From: Ilyonectria destructans
Lineage: Eukaryota > Ascomycota > Sordariomycetes > Hypocreales > Nectriaceae
DNA length: 64,000 nucleotides
Direction of reading: 5' to 3'
Assembly: GCA_020740775.1 (NCBI GenBank)
Contig: JAHEWK010000005.1
Span: 2,604,001 to 2,668,000 of the forward strand
The translations under genes were made by a program, and so were the position numbers. This document shows, piece by piece, positions 21,814-33,660 of the stretch (position 1 is its first letter; each line of letters begins with the position of its first letter). Under the pieces are notes generated by a model. It saw only the letters and a program-made list of their open reading frames with translations. It was not told where the DNA came from and did not search any database.

Positions 21814-23442
21814 CTACATGACAAACATGAGATCGACATCTAAATGTCAAAGGTTAGCAAATGATGGGAGTACAAAAGTCTCCAGAAGGCGTTACTAACC
21901 AAGGGGGTGACTGCACGACAGCTGAGGCTTCTGGGTGTACTTGGTCTCCAAAATCTCACGGACGCTATTCAGAAGCTCAACATAGCTCTGCTGGGGGTTT
22001 GCCTTGATGGCCGAGATGAAGGCCCAAGACATGGCACCGGTAGCCTGGGCGTTAATCGTGGCATCGGCGCTGGGAGATATAGGTTAGCAAGAGCTGCATA
22101 GATAACGGATGTCCTAGGGCTGACTCACGATGTCTGGTCATCCTTGCTGCCGGACCACATGATGACATCAGCAGGGGAGGTTCGCGTGTCCTTGGTCTTC
22201 TCGTAGGCAGCATCGCCAGAAAAGGCCGACTTCGCGAGGTTAAAGATGGAGCTTGCCGCGCCTCCCACATCACCAGAGGCGTAGGAGGTGAAAGCACTCA
22301 GCAGGCCCTGGCCAGCTTCCTTGGCCAGGTTGGGTTCCTTCAGGACACCCTTGGTGGAGTAGACGTAGGGAAGATCCATGACCGTGGCCGAGTGGCACGA
22401 GTCGAAGATGGCCGTCAAACGGACACCCTGCTGGAGAGGCTTGACCACGTAGTAGTGAATCTCATCATCAACGATGTGGCCCTTGTTCTTAAAGTCGACC
22501 GGGTAGATAACTTCGTCGTAGCCATCGTCTTCGTCGCCGTCCTCGTCTTTGGTCTGTCCGCCGTGTCCTGTATGACAAGCATGGTTAGATGGGCTGCGAA
22601 AACGAGGGACTCTACTCGGACTCACCGGAGTAGTGGAGGAAGAGGGCATCGTTGGGCTGGGCGTTCTTAACGAGCCAGCCCATGGCGCGGATGATGTTGT
22701 CCCTTGTAGGCTGCATGACGGGGTTGGACTGGTCGTCGGTCAAGATGACCATGTCCTCGCGCTTGTAGCCGTACCGCTCGATGAGGAAGGCAGAGACGTT
22801 GTGGACATCGTTGACGCAGCCGCGCAGTTCGCCATCCTGGCCAAAGTAGTTGATGCCGATGAGCAGAGCCTTGCGACGGCCGGTACAGTTGGAGTACTGG
22901 AAAGTATAGCCTTCGGGGGCGCCGTGGCCGAACTGCTGGGGAACTGACGGCGGGGGAGGACCGGAGCGGGCGTGGGACGCATAGTTCGACTGTTGGAGAG
23001 GATGGCCGTAGGCGTCGAGATGCTGAGGAGGACCGTGAGAGGGAGCCTGATACTGGTTATATCCACCGCCGCCGCCGCCCCAGTTTTGAGGAGGAGGCCC
23101 AGGAGGAGGACCATACCCGGAGGGAGGAGGGCCGGGAGGAGGAGCGTAGCCGCCGCCGCCGCCGTAGCCACCACCTCCTCCTCCGTAACCACCACCTCCT
23201 TGGTGACCACCACCTCCTCCATAACCACCTCCTTGGTGACCACCTCCTCCTCCATAACCACCTCCTTGGTGATCACCTCCTCCTCCGTAGCCACCTCCTT
23301 GGTGACCACCACCTCCTCCATAGCCGCCGCCGCCTCCATAACCACCGCCGCCACCTCCATAACCACCACCGCCGCCTTCGTATCCTCCGCCGCCTCCGTG
23401 GTGGCCCTGCCCGTGGTGGCCTTGGCCGGGATAGTAGGACAT
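21814..23442 (-). CDS. type I metacaspase with Gly/Tyr-rich prodomain
   Basis: Four exons, 23442-22626, 22567-22129, 22069-21900 and 21839-21814, give 483 residues; the last exon has only 26 bases. The caspase-fold p20 core starts at [11 protein letters not shown]. The catalytic His is in HYSGHGGQ (His274, split by the first intron) and the catalytic Cys in DSCHSA (Cys330). Metacaspases are Ca2+-activated proteases that cleave after Arg/Lys and take part in protein quality control, ageing and cell death. The prodomain (about 200 residues) is made of repeats of Gly, Tyr, His, Gln and Pro, as in yeast Mca1, where it promotes aggregation. The acidic insert [13 protein letters not shown] after the His is normal for the family. 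The gene diverges from the WW gene at 24998. Confidence 0.93.
23170..23400 (-). repeat. coding minisatellite in the metacaspase prodomain
   Basis: A unit of about 33 bases encoding [15 protein letters not shown] peptides is repeated about five times with small changes (GHQ/GDHQ, one or two extra Gly), flanked by shorter GGY/GGG units. Such arrays change copy number easily. Confidence 0.8.
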
Positions 23443-24997
23443 GATTGTTGAAGGGAACCCTCGAGCAGCCCTGTTACCGGGGGGAGAGAGATTGGTGTGG
23501 AGTTGAGGTCGAGCCGGGTGCAGTCAGGGCACCGTGGGAGCTTTCGCGACGGGTTGGCCGGTTGTGTACGAAGTAGGAAGTACGTACGCCGCACGTCGCG
23601 AGGAAGCGGGGACCACGCGGGCGTGTCCCATGCGACCCGTGCAGCTTCATGAGCGGGCGCTACTGGCGGGGTCCTTCCGTCCTAGCCTCCGACAGCCCAA
23701 CAGAACGGGTGCCCACTACAAGCCAGTGGGGCCTGTGGTCCTGTGGAGCCCCTGCCCTGCGAGGAGGCTGGAGTGCCCTGTTGGACAGTGAGTCAGTGGC
23801 TCCCAGCGACGCCAAGGGCCCTACGTACAGGCTACAGGCGACATTGCGGGGGGCGGCCTCCGGGCGTCTTGGCGCTGCAAACTCCCCCTCCCCCTCCTCG
23901 CAGCAGTCCCTCAGCAGCGCCGCAGGCCCCTCCATTATGACGAGCTGTGGACGAACTTCCGTCGAAACAACCACAGCTGCCCGACGACCCCTGAAAGCCA
24001 CGGCTGTGGCACGGAGATTGCGCGCATTTGTTTACGCTGCGCCTCGGCGGCAGCCCGCGCTTTTGTTCCCGAGGAAATAAACATGCCACGTATTGGAGGA
24101 GGAAGCATGTGTACTGTACTCGATACTTCACACACGATACCTCCTACACAGGAGGCTGATTCTGCGCCGTGCTTGCTTGTGTGCGTCCCTAACCGCCGCT
24201 TAAGTTGCATTGGAGGGGCTGATGGTGAGGCCATTCGCACCGAGCACCCCCTGTACTTCTCTATATATGCGCTTGCCTCACGGTAGGCAGGTGTCTCCCG
24301 ACTTCCCGAAGCCAGTCGCTCATAGCTTCAGGGAACAGCTAGAGCTCCCGGGGGATAATATGAAATAGAGTGCCCCTATATCAACCGTCTCCCCTCGTAA
24401 ACCGGCGCTGAAAGCAAGCTTGGGCTCACTAAAAGAAGGGTCCACAGCCCCGCCGGAACGGCCCGCCAGGCTGCCCGTTTGGACCAACGCTGTCAGTGAA
24501 TGGCTGTGTCGTACGAAGTAGCCACATTCAATGGCATACCATGGCTCGCGGGACGCATGGGATGCATCACCGCGAAAGCGTCACTGACACGATGCCCGTG
24601 TGTGAATCTGTGTCAGTCTGTGACAAAGCCAAGCAAATGAGGTGCGCACACAGCCACACCCGCGTTTGCACCTGGCAATTGCCTGCATTCCCAGGTACCT
24701 GAACGCCTGCAGACTGATATTCACTTGCCGTTATTGGTCGCCAGCTGCCCGCGTCCACACTCTCCACTCGCCAACTGATGCCAACTGCCACCCACGAGCT
24801 TACACCCGATCCTCCCGTCAAACATCAAAGAGGCCGCCCCTCTGCGAGACCTATTTCTTTGCGCTTCTCCCTCGTCTCTTCCTCCTACTTTCTTCCCTCT
24901 CATCCTCTTCTGCTCGACCTTTTCTCTCCCCCAAACCACACCTCAGAAACCCGGAAACCGTCCTCTATCAGAGGCCAATCTCCACCCCACCACCACC
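23443..24997. other. divergent intergenic region, no gene seen
   Basis: Shared upstream region of the metacaspase (minus) and the WW-domain gene (plus). It is GC-rich with long chance ORFs but no domains. CT-rich tracts at 24850-24930, just before the WW gene, look like a fungal core promoter or 5' UTR. Confidence 0.5.
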
Positions 24998-26170
24998 ATG
25001 TCTTTCTTCAAGAAGATCACCAAGGAGTTTGAAAGCCTCGGTCTTGGAGGCGATAAGAAGGAGGAATCCTCCGCGCCTCCTGAGGGTAAGCCTTGTCTCC
25101 TCCTGCTTCCACGCTCTGTTTAATCCTCGTGGTGTTTGTTCCCCGAGCTTTACATGAACTAACAATCTCGTCTCTCAGGCCAGCGCGGTTATGGCTACCA
25201 CGGCGAGGGCGGCCAGGGCGGTCCCCCTCCCGCGCAGTACTATGCCGCTCCTCCCCAGCCCGGCTATCAACCCCCTTCCGACAAGCCTCCTCTGCCCGAG
25301 GGCTGGACTGCCCAGTTCGACCAGCAACACCAGCGCTGGTTCTATGTTGAGGTAGCTTCTGGTCGCTCTCAGTGGGAGGCTCCTCGCCAGTATAACGCCC
25401 CGGCCGTCCCTCCCCCGGATTCTCGCCCTCCCATGGAGTCGCACGGCTCCGACGGATCTCGTGGCTACGGTGGTGCTCCCGGTTACGGCGGTGCCCCCGG
25501 CTACGGTTCCCCCGCCCCTGGCGGCTATGGCTCTCCCGCTCCTGGATATGGCTCTCCTGCCCCTGGCTACGGAGGCGCCCCGGGATACGGTGCACCTCCC
25601 TCCGGTCACGGTGGTGAATATGGCGGTGGACAGGACACCCGTGGGTACGGACAGGATCAGGGCTACGGCCAGAACCAAGGCTACAACCAGGGCCAAGGCT
25701 ATAACCAGGGCCAAGGCTACAACCAGGGCCAAAGCTACGGTCAAGATGGCGACCGCGGCGAGCAGAAGGAGAAGAGCGGGAAGTCGGGCATGCTCCTCGG
25801 TGCCGCTGGTGGTCTCGCCGTCGGTGCTATCGGTGGCGCCCTAATTGCCAACGCCCTGGACGACAGCGATGATGAGCACCATGCAGCTGCAGCTGCTGCT
25901 CCCGCTGCAGCTCCCCCCGCAGCCGAATACAACACATACAACACCTACAACACCTACGAGTCGGCCCCCCCTCAGGACGACGGCCCACCTGCTGTCCTCC
26001 CCGGTACCGACGCGGATGGCGACTCCGTGTCATCAAGTGATCGCGAGGACGTCCAGGAAGCTCGCGAGGAGTACGAGGAGCAGCTTGCCGACTCGGACGC
26101 TAGCCAGAGCGATATTGAGGAGGCCCGTGAGGAGTACGAGGAGGCGTATGAGGAGGTCTACGAGGACTAA
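24998..26170 (+). CDS. WW-domain protein with Gly/Tyr/Pro repeats and acidic tail
   Basis: Two exons, 24998-25085 and 25179-26170 (93-base intron), give 359 residues. A WW domain lies at about 68-98 (LPEGWTAQFDQQ, HQRWFYVE, SQWEAP), which should bind proline-rich peptides. It is followed by GYGSPAP and GYNQGQ repeats (about 115-215). Next comes a Gly/Ala-rich hydrophobic segment (MLLGAAGGLAVGAIGGALIA) like a glycine-zipper helix, then an Ala/Pro stretch. Last is a strongly acidic end with a duplicated EAREEYEE motif. The N-terminus (SFFKKITKEFESLGLGG) resembles an amphipathic helix. The role is unknown. The layout suggests a membrane-touching, self-associating adaptor; that is inference. Confidence 0.85.
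25475..25740 (+). repeat. coding repeats GYGSPAP/GYNQGQ in the WW protein
   Basis: First part: units of about 21-24 bases encoding GYG-(S/G)-(P/A)-P-G. Second part: four units of 18 bases encoding QGYNQG. Both are imperfect tandem repeats within the reading frame. Confidence 0.75.
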
Positions 26171-27941
26171 GCTGTCTGTCTGTCTGATGAGCAACGACCA
26201 CACACGCGCGCACGACACGTTTGATATCCAATCAAGTTTGAGCTGGTAGAGCAAGGGCAGGGCCGGGTGCATAGCAGTTTAGGACCTTTCCGTTAGGCAT
26301 TGAACAACTTTTTTTTCGCTCATATATCGCGCCTCGTGCTCTCATGCTTGTGCTGTTCAGGACGGCGTCTTGGCGACGACGTCTTGGCAAGCACTGCCCC
26401 TCACGGTGACAGATGTGTTTCACTGGAGAAATGCTGATCTTGGCAGTGGATGAATGAATATGTGGTTCGGTGTTCGGTGCGTTGCGGCGCGTTGCGCGTT
26501 GTCCTTTGTCCGGAGGAAGCTCCACGGCTTGGCCCTCACGCCATGACTTCTTGGCCGCAAGAACCCCGTTCACCTCCCTTGGCGTCGGCGACTTGAGCCT
26601 GCGGGTTTCGCTTATCGGCACGGAGCCAAGACGTCGCCGCTCCACTTCGTCTCACCCGGCGTCTGTCCGCTGGCGTTCTGGACCACTCAACCCGCCAGGC
26701 GCCGAGCCTCCAGCAGGAGAGGACTCCATGGCTTGGCAACTTGGCAACTTGGCGCCGCCGCAATCGTCTTGGGGATGCGTCCGTTGCACTTGCACCCTCT
26801 GCACAGCCTCGTTTTGTGGTCCTGATGCCCTGCTGCGTTGGTGGCCTTTGTTGCTTGGCTGCAGCCCGTTTTTGTCGCGCGCCTGAGCCAGCGCCGGCAG
26901 CGGTCCACTGGAGGTGCATGTACGTGCTCCGTACCTTGGCGCTCTTCACAGACCGACACGCATACACGTATGAAGCCTTTCTCGTGAGATCCGTGTACTT
27001 CGTCAAGACTTGCCTTGTAAAAGCACGCACCGAAGCGGTAAATAAAATACACACGCACACATCCGGCGTGGATCCCCCGTGAGGCTGTGTCAGAGCCGCC
27101 CGCATGCACGGCAACCACATCCATTTGTACCCGCGACTTGCACGCCCGGCAGATGCCCATGCCTGCAGCCCTTGCCACGACGAAAGCTCTCCCCCGGAAC
27201 TCAGTGCCGACGCAAAACGCACGACACACGGGGGGCCAAGGCAGGATGAGGTCTCGATAAGCCTTTTATTAAGCTCAGCGATGGGGGCCGAAACAAGCAT
27301 TCGTCCTAGGAAGCTTGTTCCTGGAGTCAAGGCTTTGCTCTCGGATGCTGGGTGCCGAGCCAGGCGCCGTCAGACGGGGGACTTTGGGAGAGGCAATGGG
27401 TTGAGCTTGGCGTGCAGCGTGCCAAGGGGGAGTCACGAGGGGAGCCATAGTAAGCGGCTTGGTAGAGAGAGAGAGAGAGGTAGGTGTTTTGGGCGGGTTG
27501 AGAGGATACGTTATCTGTCCATGTCATCAGAGACACAGCGCGGTGAGGGAACGTTGGCCCATGCTTGCTTGATCCATTAAGCTGAACAATCACCGGTAGG
27601 TTGTATTTTCTGCTATGCAAACTATTCTGCTTGTATCAATGCGTGTGCCAAAACTCTCGTCTGTCGTCTTTTTCTTTGATTGTCAACAAACTATCGACGT
27701 TGGGTAAAGACTCGTGCGTCTAGGAAAGCGTCAAGGTACCGTCCAAACATAACAATGCCACAAACCCCAAGCTCCCATAACAGGGGACCAAACTTCCATT
27801 ATCTCTCTCTCTTAAAGACCAAAAACCATAACACTGATGCGTAACCAGGAATCTCAGCCTGCTCCACTGCCGTCCAGTGGGTGGGTATCTGTCGCTCCTC
27901 GTCCACGTTTCGATCGTCAACCATGATACAACACACATCGA
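26171..27941. other. intergenic, no gene seen
   Basis: Between the convergent WW and LURP-one-related genes. A (GA)n run lies at about 27464-27480. Long antisense ORFs (up to 264 codons near 26536-27330) have no domain and follow the base composition. Confidence 0.5.
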
Positions 27942-28610
27942 TTACTTCTCGTTGTTCTTCTCGTCCATGCAGATGCACAGCGCGGCCATGAGGGCCATGT
28001 CCATGTTGGGCGCAACCGTCAACGCGTACGTCTGCTGGCCGAACAGGAGGTCGCGGCCGCTCAGGACCTTGCGGTCGATGCGCGCAACCAGGGCGTTGCT
28101 GGCCTGGTCGTGGATCTCGGCCGAGTAATCGACCCAGTTACCCTTCATGGTGAGGGTCTCGACAGCTCCCTTGGACGAGGTGAAGGTGGCCGTGGCCTTG
28201 GACCCAAGCACTAGAATGTCGCGTCAGCAATTGGGGCTCTTCCGTTGGCGCTCCAGGCACGGAGGCGCAAATTAGGGGAACTCACGCTTGAAGCCACTCT
28301 TGACCTCCATAAGCTTCTGGCCCGTGGGCGTCTCGATGGCAAAGGTGGTGTGGATGTGCAGGTGCTCCTTGACAATGTCAAACAGGTGGGTGCCGGCCAT
28401 GTCGAAGACGGACTTGCGGCCCGAGATGGACATGACCTTGCCCTGGACCTTGAGGATGGGCAGGCCGCTAGCCAGCTTGATCTCGAAGCTGTCGCCCGTC
28501 AGGGACATGACCTTTTCGCGCAGGATCAGCGTCTCGGTCTGGCGCGCCACGAGGCTGTCGAAGACGGCCATCTCGCGCGGCGCGGGAGGGAGCTGGAAGG
28601 CGGCGGCCAT
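27942..28610 (-). CDS. LURP-one-related (LOR/DUF567, Tubby-like) protein
   Basis: Two exons, 28610-28286 and 28210-27942, with a 75-base intron give 197 residues, the usual size for this family. The pattern of alternating short strands (LILREKVMSLTGDSFEIK, GLPILKVQGKVMSISGRKSV, FDMAGTHLFDIVKEHLH) followed by one C-terminal hydrophobic helix (MDMALMAALCICMDE) fits the LOR fold, which resembles the Tubby C-terminal domain and phospholipid scramblases. Fungal members are common and of unknown function. No signal peptide is present. It is convergent with the WW gene. Confidence 0.82.
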
Positions 28611-30566
28611 TGTGAATGTGACGTGGGGTTGGCGGTGATGGAGGGGTAAGTTGGTAGGCGTCGTCGGCGTCGCGGATCGTCTGCAGCTGTAACGGAGGAT
28701 CTCAGGAGGGAAGACAAAGGGCGAATGGCAGGAGGTGGTGAATAAGAGTCGGATAACAGCTGAGCTACAGGACTGACGTGGGCGACACAGCCCGTCTTTA
28801 AAGGCTGCACGAAAACAGGTGGGCAGTCACATGGAAACACCACCGGAAGGGCTGAGCAGCTGAAGAGCTAGGGGCCATCAACCAGCCTCCACGACGGAGC
28901 CAAGGCGTAGGGCTGATGCCAATCGAAGGCCCAACCCATGTCCTCAGCAGCCCAGCACTGCCCTACTTTCGATAGATTGCAGCAGCATCGTCAGCGGGGG
29001 CCGCGGCGCCATTGGCGAATCGAGACGGCTGGCGATTTAGGCTCGCGGCTAAGCCAAAGTACGAAAAGCCCAGAAGGGGAGGCGTTTGCGCTTCTAGATC
29101 CCCTCAGGATTCGTGGCGTTTCACAAGGCTGACTGCGTCGACGGCGAGGGAGTCTTGCGCTTGCCGCAGGGTTGTGTCCGGCCGTGAGGCCTCCGTTCTG
29201 GTGCTTCTCCAGGCTCCGGTGGGTGGAGCTAGGATTGTGACTTGTATCGGGGAAAATCTGGTTGGGCAACTTCATAGGTTGCTCCAGCCCGGGCGAGATG
29301 GGAGAGGAGGGGCAGCGCCGTTGCATCAGCTCAGCACCAATGCCAAAGATCCAACGGCTAGGGAAGAGCTGACGCAAACATGCATCGAACAGGGACACCT
29401 CGGCCCGTGGGCTATCGAAAATCAACCTCACCCTCTCCGGATCATCGCAATCCTACCAAAACAACGACAAGCAGAAGCTGCCCCTCAAGTCCAGCAGCTA
29501 CATCTAAGCCTCCACGGCCCCGTCACGGCCGTCCTCAGCTTCATGCTCCTTACCTACGATTCGCCAGTCCGCCCTGTCGGTTTGTCGATCCCCTGCCACA
29601 CGGGACTGACCCCAAAATAGCTCCGCCCGCCCTTGGAGTGGGGTCTGGCATCTCCCGCCTCCCCAGAGTGTGGTAGTATTCCGGCGAGGTAAGTAGGTGT
29701 GTGTGCCGGTGCCTCGAAAGCATTGGCCGAGCGTTCTTTGAGGTTGAAAGCCATTGATTGGGTTGAATGCGAGGGGAGGGCGTCGAGGTGCAGGCTTGCG
29801 TCACGATCTGTCGTTGACTGGAATGCAACTGACTATAGTTTTGTAGACTTGCGTGAGTTTGTGAATCGGCATGCAACTCATGCCGTGGCACAATCCTAAC
29901 TAGACTACGTAGTCTCCACTCTCAGTCTTTGTTCCAGCCAGTTGGACGTAGTGAAGGTAGGCCATCATCCACAAAGAAGCATCGCTCCCATAGTTCGTGA
30001 CGGCGGCGCTGACTTTGGGTGTGGCGTCAAGCCAAGATGCTTAAACCCACCCGCGCAGTGTTCAACAATGTCCTAATGCGGGGGCCTCTTTGTCAGGTGT
30101 CCACGGCTTAGCAGTTAATCCCGTCCCGTCTCCAAATCACCGGTAGCTGTACAGTTTAGCTTGTCTACGAACAACTCTATAATGCAAGGACTCGGTGTTT
30201 GCACCTGAATGGCTGGAACCCACCCAGCATGGCTCACGTCTTTGTCTCGGAAACATCCATCCCGTTGACCAGATGCTTCAGACGGGGCGGCAAAGTCTCG
30301 ATCAGCCGTGGTCGTCACAATATATGTTCCGCGGTTTTCGAATCAAGAACCTTCCAGGTCGCAGGTCCTTGTTCATTGGGCACGAGTAAAAGCTGCGAGA
30401 TATACAAGATATTCTAGTCATCATAGCAGTAAAAAAAAATCAACGACAATATCCTTAAAAGTCTATCCTTGGTCTATCGGCGAATACAAGAAACAGATCT
30501 CGCGAACGAGATACCAGTCAAGCCACATGGTCAATGGGCCTCATTATCCATATTCCTATCTGACAT
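28611..30566. other. intergenic, no gene seen
   Basis: About 2 kb between the LOR gene start and the GH17 gene stop. The ORFs at 29012-29620 and elsewhere carry no domain. A weak tRNA-like block occurs near 30320-30390 (see rejected). Confidence 0.5.
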
Positions 30567-31874
30567 TTACAGAGCCAGGACGGCAACAAGGGCAGCAATG
30601 CCACCAACAGAGATCATCTTGAGGGTGGAGGCACCAGAGTCGATAGTGCTGGGGGTGGTTGAAGATCCGGCAGTCTCGGTGCTGGAGCCGGAGTCGGAGC
30701 CAGACGCAGAGGAACCGGAGCCAGAGCCGGAGGAACCGGAGCCGGTAGCGGTGGCTGCGGCATCCTCGGTCTCAGTCGCAGTCGAGTCGGAACCAGTGGG
30801 CTTGGAGAAGCCGCTGGTCTCAGTAGAGTCAGAGCCCTCAGAGTCGGAAGACTTGGAACCAGAGTCGGTGGACTTGGAGCTGTCGCTGGTCTTGGTCTTG
30901 GTCGAGGCCTTGGAAGTGCTGGTCTCGCTCTTCTTAGGGCAGGTCAGGTCGAAGCGGGGAGTGGTGGACAGGTTGTTGGTGATGGCGAACTTCATGGTGT
31001 TGTCGGGGTTGGAGTCACGGAGGTTGTACCAGAAGGTGGGGACCTTGTTGAAGAGACGGTCGCAACCGACGTCCTGCCAGTACTGCTGGGCGTTGGCGAC
31101 GCTGGGAACAGCCTCGTCCCAAGTCTTGCCGCTGTAGGGCCATCCAGTCTCGGTAACCCAGACGGGCTTGCCCTTGACAGCAGCGACGGTGGCATCATAA
31201 GCCTTGTCGAAGAGCGCGCCAGCGTTGTCGATGGTGTTGCCCTTGTCGTTCTCGTAGTAGGGGTACTCGTCAACACCGACGAAGTCGACAGCGTCAATGA
31301 CAGCCGAGTTGGTGGAGTTGGGCCAGACATCCCAGGTGTCGACGTGACCGATAGGCACGTTAGCAATGGCGCTGCTAGCAAAGGCCTTCTTGAAGTCCTT
31401 GATGAAGCTGACGAGGACATCGGGGTCAGCGCCGACGCCGGACTCATTCTCAACACCAGTCTTGGAGTTGCGGTACAGATCCTCGCTACCGATGGAGACA
31501 CCGATGATGAGATCAGTGAAGGAGGAGCCATAGCTGGAGATGGCAGTCTTCAGAGCAGTGATCTCATCGTCGATGTTGTCAGTGCCAGAGCACCAGACAC
31601 CAAGAAGGATAGAGGTCTCAGTCTCAATGGCAGCCTCGAAGGCCTGGATGGGGTCGTTGGTGGAGTAGGCCTGGATGTTGGTGTACAGGCGAACGGCGTT
31701 GAAGTCGCCGGGGGCATTCTTGAGGTTCTGGGCAGTCTCGAACTCGGCCTTGAAGTCGGCCTTGAACTTGGCAGATCGATCAGCCAGAGTGGCACCGGAG
31801 TTGAAGCCGAGGTAGTTCTTGGCCGAGACGCCCACAGCGAGGGCGCTGGCAGTGAGGGTGGTGGAAACACGCAT
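30567..31874 (-). CDS. GH17 glucan endo-1,3-beta-glucosidase, GPI-anchored (EglC-like)
   Basis: A single exon of 435 residues from ATG at 31874. The in-frame codons upstream (to 31964) do not look coding, and the chosen Met gives a clean signal peptide (MRVSTTLTASALAVGVSA). The GH17 barrel has the acid/base Glu in GVSIGSEDLYR (Glu131) and the nucleophile in VWVTETGWPYSG (Glu242). It is followed by TCPKKSET and about 100 residues of Ser/Thr/Gly, then a GPI-attachment-like end (STIDSGASTLK and a hydrophobic tail GGIAALVAVLAL). The enzyme trims or remodels beta-1,3-glucan at the cell wall, as Aspergillus EglC does. Codon use is strongly GC-biased, typical of a highly expressed gene. Confidence 0.93.
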   Translation of the reverse strand: MRVSTTLTASALAVGVSAKNYLGFNSGATLADRSAKFKADFKAEFETAQNLKNAPGDFNAVRLYTNIQAYSTNDPIQAFEAAIETETSILLGVWCSGTDNIDDEITALKTAISSYGSSFTDLIIGVSIGSEDLYRNSKTGVENESGVGADPDVLVSFIKDFKKAFASSAIANVPIGHVDTWDVWPNSTNSAVIDAVDFVGVDEYPYYENDKGNTIDNAGALFDKAYDATVAAVKGKPVWVTETGWPYSGKTWDEAVPSVANAQQYWQDVGCDRLFNKVPTFWYNLRDSNPDNTMKFAITNNLSTTPRFDLTCPKKSETSTSKASTKTKTSDSSKSTDSGSKSSDSEGSDSTETSGFSKPTGSDSTATETEDAAATATGSGSSGSGSGSSASGSDSGSSTETAGSSTTPSTIDSGASTLKMISVGGIAALVAVLAL

Positions 31875-33660
31875 GATGGCTACGGGAATTCGAAGTCGTT
31901 GGAGATGTCGATGTCCGTGGTTGTGTCGCACAGGGGAAACGTTCACGCAAGCCGATTCGAGCAAAAATTAACGAATGTGGTGATTCAGCAACGAATGTAT
32001 GAGAAATAGCCCGAGGGCAAGAGAATGAAGATGAAAAAGAATGTCGGATCCCAAAAGAACAATGGGAAGCAAAGTGCCGAATTGAGGAAGTAGGGACGGA
32101 AGAAAAGACCGGATGATATGGAACGCGTGAAATCAGGGGGAACGCCGCGCCGGGGCGTGACACATCACGTGTGTGCGTAAAACCCGTGTTGATCGGGCGA
32201 GTGTGCCGGTTTTTGGGCTCTTGGCAGGGGAAGGCGCTGGCCGAGTGGACCGCGCAGGCCCCGTGGAATCAGAGGAATTATTGGGATTGGCGCTGGATCC
32301 AGTCCCCAGAATAGATACTGGGAGATTGAGCCAATGGCGGAGACGATTCTCTCCACCGTCTCCCCAGTCTGAGGCAAGTCTCTCCTCACTGTCTCCTCCC
32401 TCGTATCTAGCACCCCACTAACCCTAATCCAGACGTTAATTTGCCTGATTGCTGGTAGCCAAACAACAACAATGATGCGCTGACTTGATGGCTGGCATGA
32501 TATCGCTCTTATGATTTTGTGCTTTTTGTGTTTATGCAGCCTCTGCCTTCTGCATAACGCGGCTCATCATTGCCGACTACCTACCTTCGCTTCTCCTTCG
32601 CTTCTCATTCTCGTATCATTGTCTTTGATGGCTTCGTACTTTCCATCACTGTCCTGTACAAGTACGAGGCTGCGTATCCACCGTCATGCCTGCTGGCGGC
32701 TCCTTGGCCTCTCGATTACAAGGTCAGATACCAGCCCGCCATCCGCGACCGCCATCTTGCAAGGATCAACTGCCAACAACAAGGAATCGACGCGCCATCC
32801 GCAATCCCAGAATCCCACGTCGACATTCATTCCCAGCTGTTGAGATTACTGTCGTATTCACGTATAGCCCTGTTCTGAATTTAGGTCCTTCGGGCATCTC
32901 TTGTAGAGGCCTCCCTCCACCCTGACTGCAACGATCGTCTATCGAAACATTTTATCCCGCTGGCCGGAGCCCGCGGCCAACAAACCGACGCGCATCTCCC
33001 TGATGCTCGGGTTCCTCAACGTCAGCAGAGCGATTTTTCGTGTTGTGCAATCCACCTCGTTATAACCTTAAAACCGGACGTCAATGCAGGTCCTGCGCTT
33101 TGACTGGTGCTTCAGCAGCTGGGGTCTCCATGCATGTTCGACGGATTCACGAGGTTGTTGTGGGTTTCGACCTCGCCCTTGATAAGTGGACCCCAGATCC
33201 TGTCGGCCCCGTGTGTTCTTTCGGTGAATGTCTGCCCAAGCAATTAGCGGTGGACGGAGTGATGTCTTCGTTTAATAGTCAAACCCCAGCTCAATACCCT
33301 TCTGTATCGGCTAGAATGATTGAATTGGTGATGACCGTCTTGGCTGCACATGAGGCTCCTTAGAACGCAGCCCTCGGCCTCCTCAATCCCTGCAACCCCT
33401 GGAACCAACCGACGACTCCCTCCACGGTGGCTTGCCCTACCGGTTCCAGATGGACCCATCTCCAACCTCTAGCTCTCGCAGCTGACGCGGCTCATTAAAT
33501 TATGCATTCCTATGCAGGATAGACAAAGTTGACTGCATAGAACGTTCACATTCACATTCACATTCACTGTTAGAATAGCACCCAAGAAGCACTCTCCACG
33601 AATATTATCATCTCAATTTACCCGCATCTTCGCTGAGATATCAAAGGTATGGAACAAAAT
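31875..33660. other. intergenic, no gene seen
   Basis: Upstream of the GH17 gene and downstream of the sugar permease stop. The only distinct feature is a short TTCACA repeat. CT-rich stretches near 32580-32720 carry chance ORFs. Confidence 0.5.
33545..33567 (+). repeat. TTCACA hexanucleotide microsatellite
   Basis: Almost four perfect copies of TTCACA in a row, outside any gene. Confidence 0.8.

Noticed and set aside
22740..23594. 284-codon minus frame overlapping the metacaspase repeats
   Set aside because: Shadow frame created by the GGY-coding repeats.
26536..27330. 264-codon minus frame
   Set aside because: No domain, low-complexity composition, contradictory overlapping frames.
30318..30395. 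Weak tRNA-like block on the minus strand (GATTCGAAAACC)
   Set aside because: No closed cloverleaf can be drawn.
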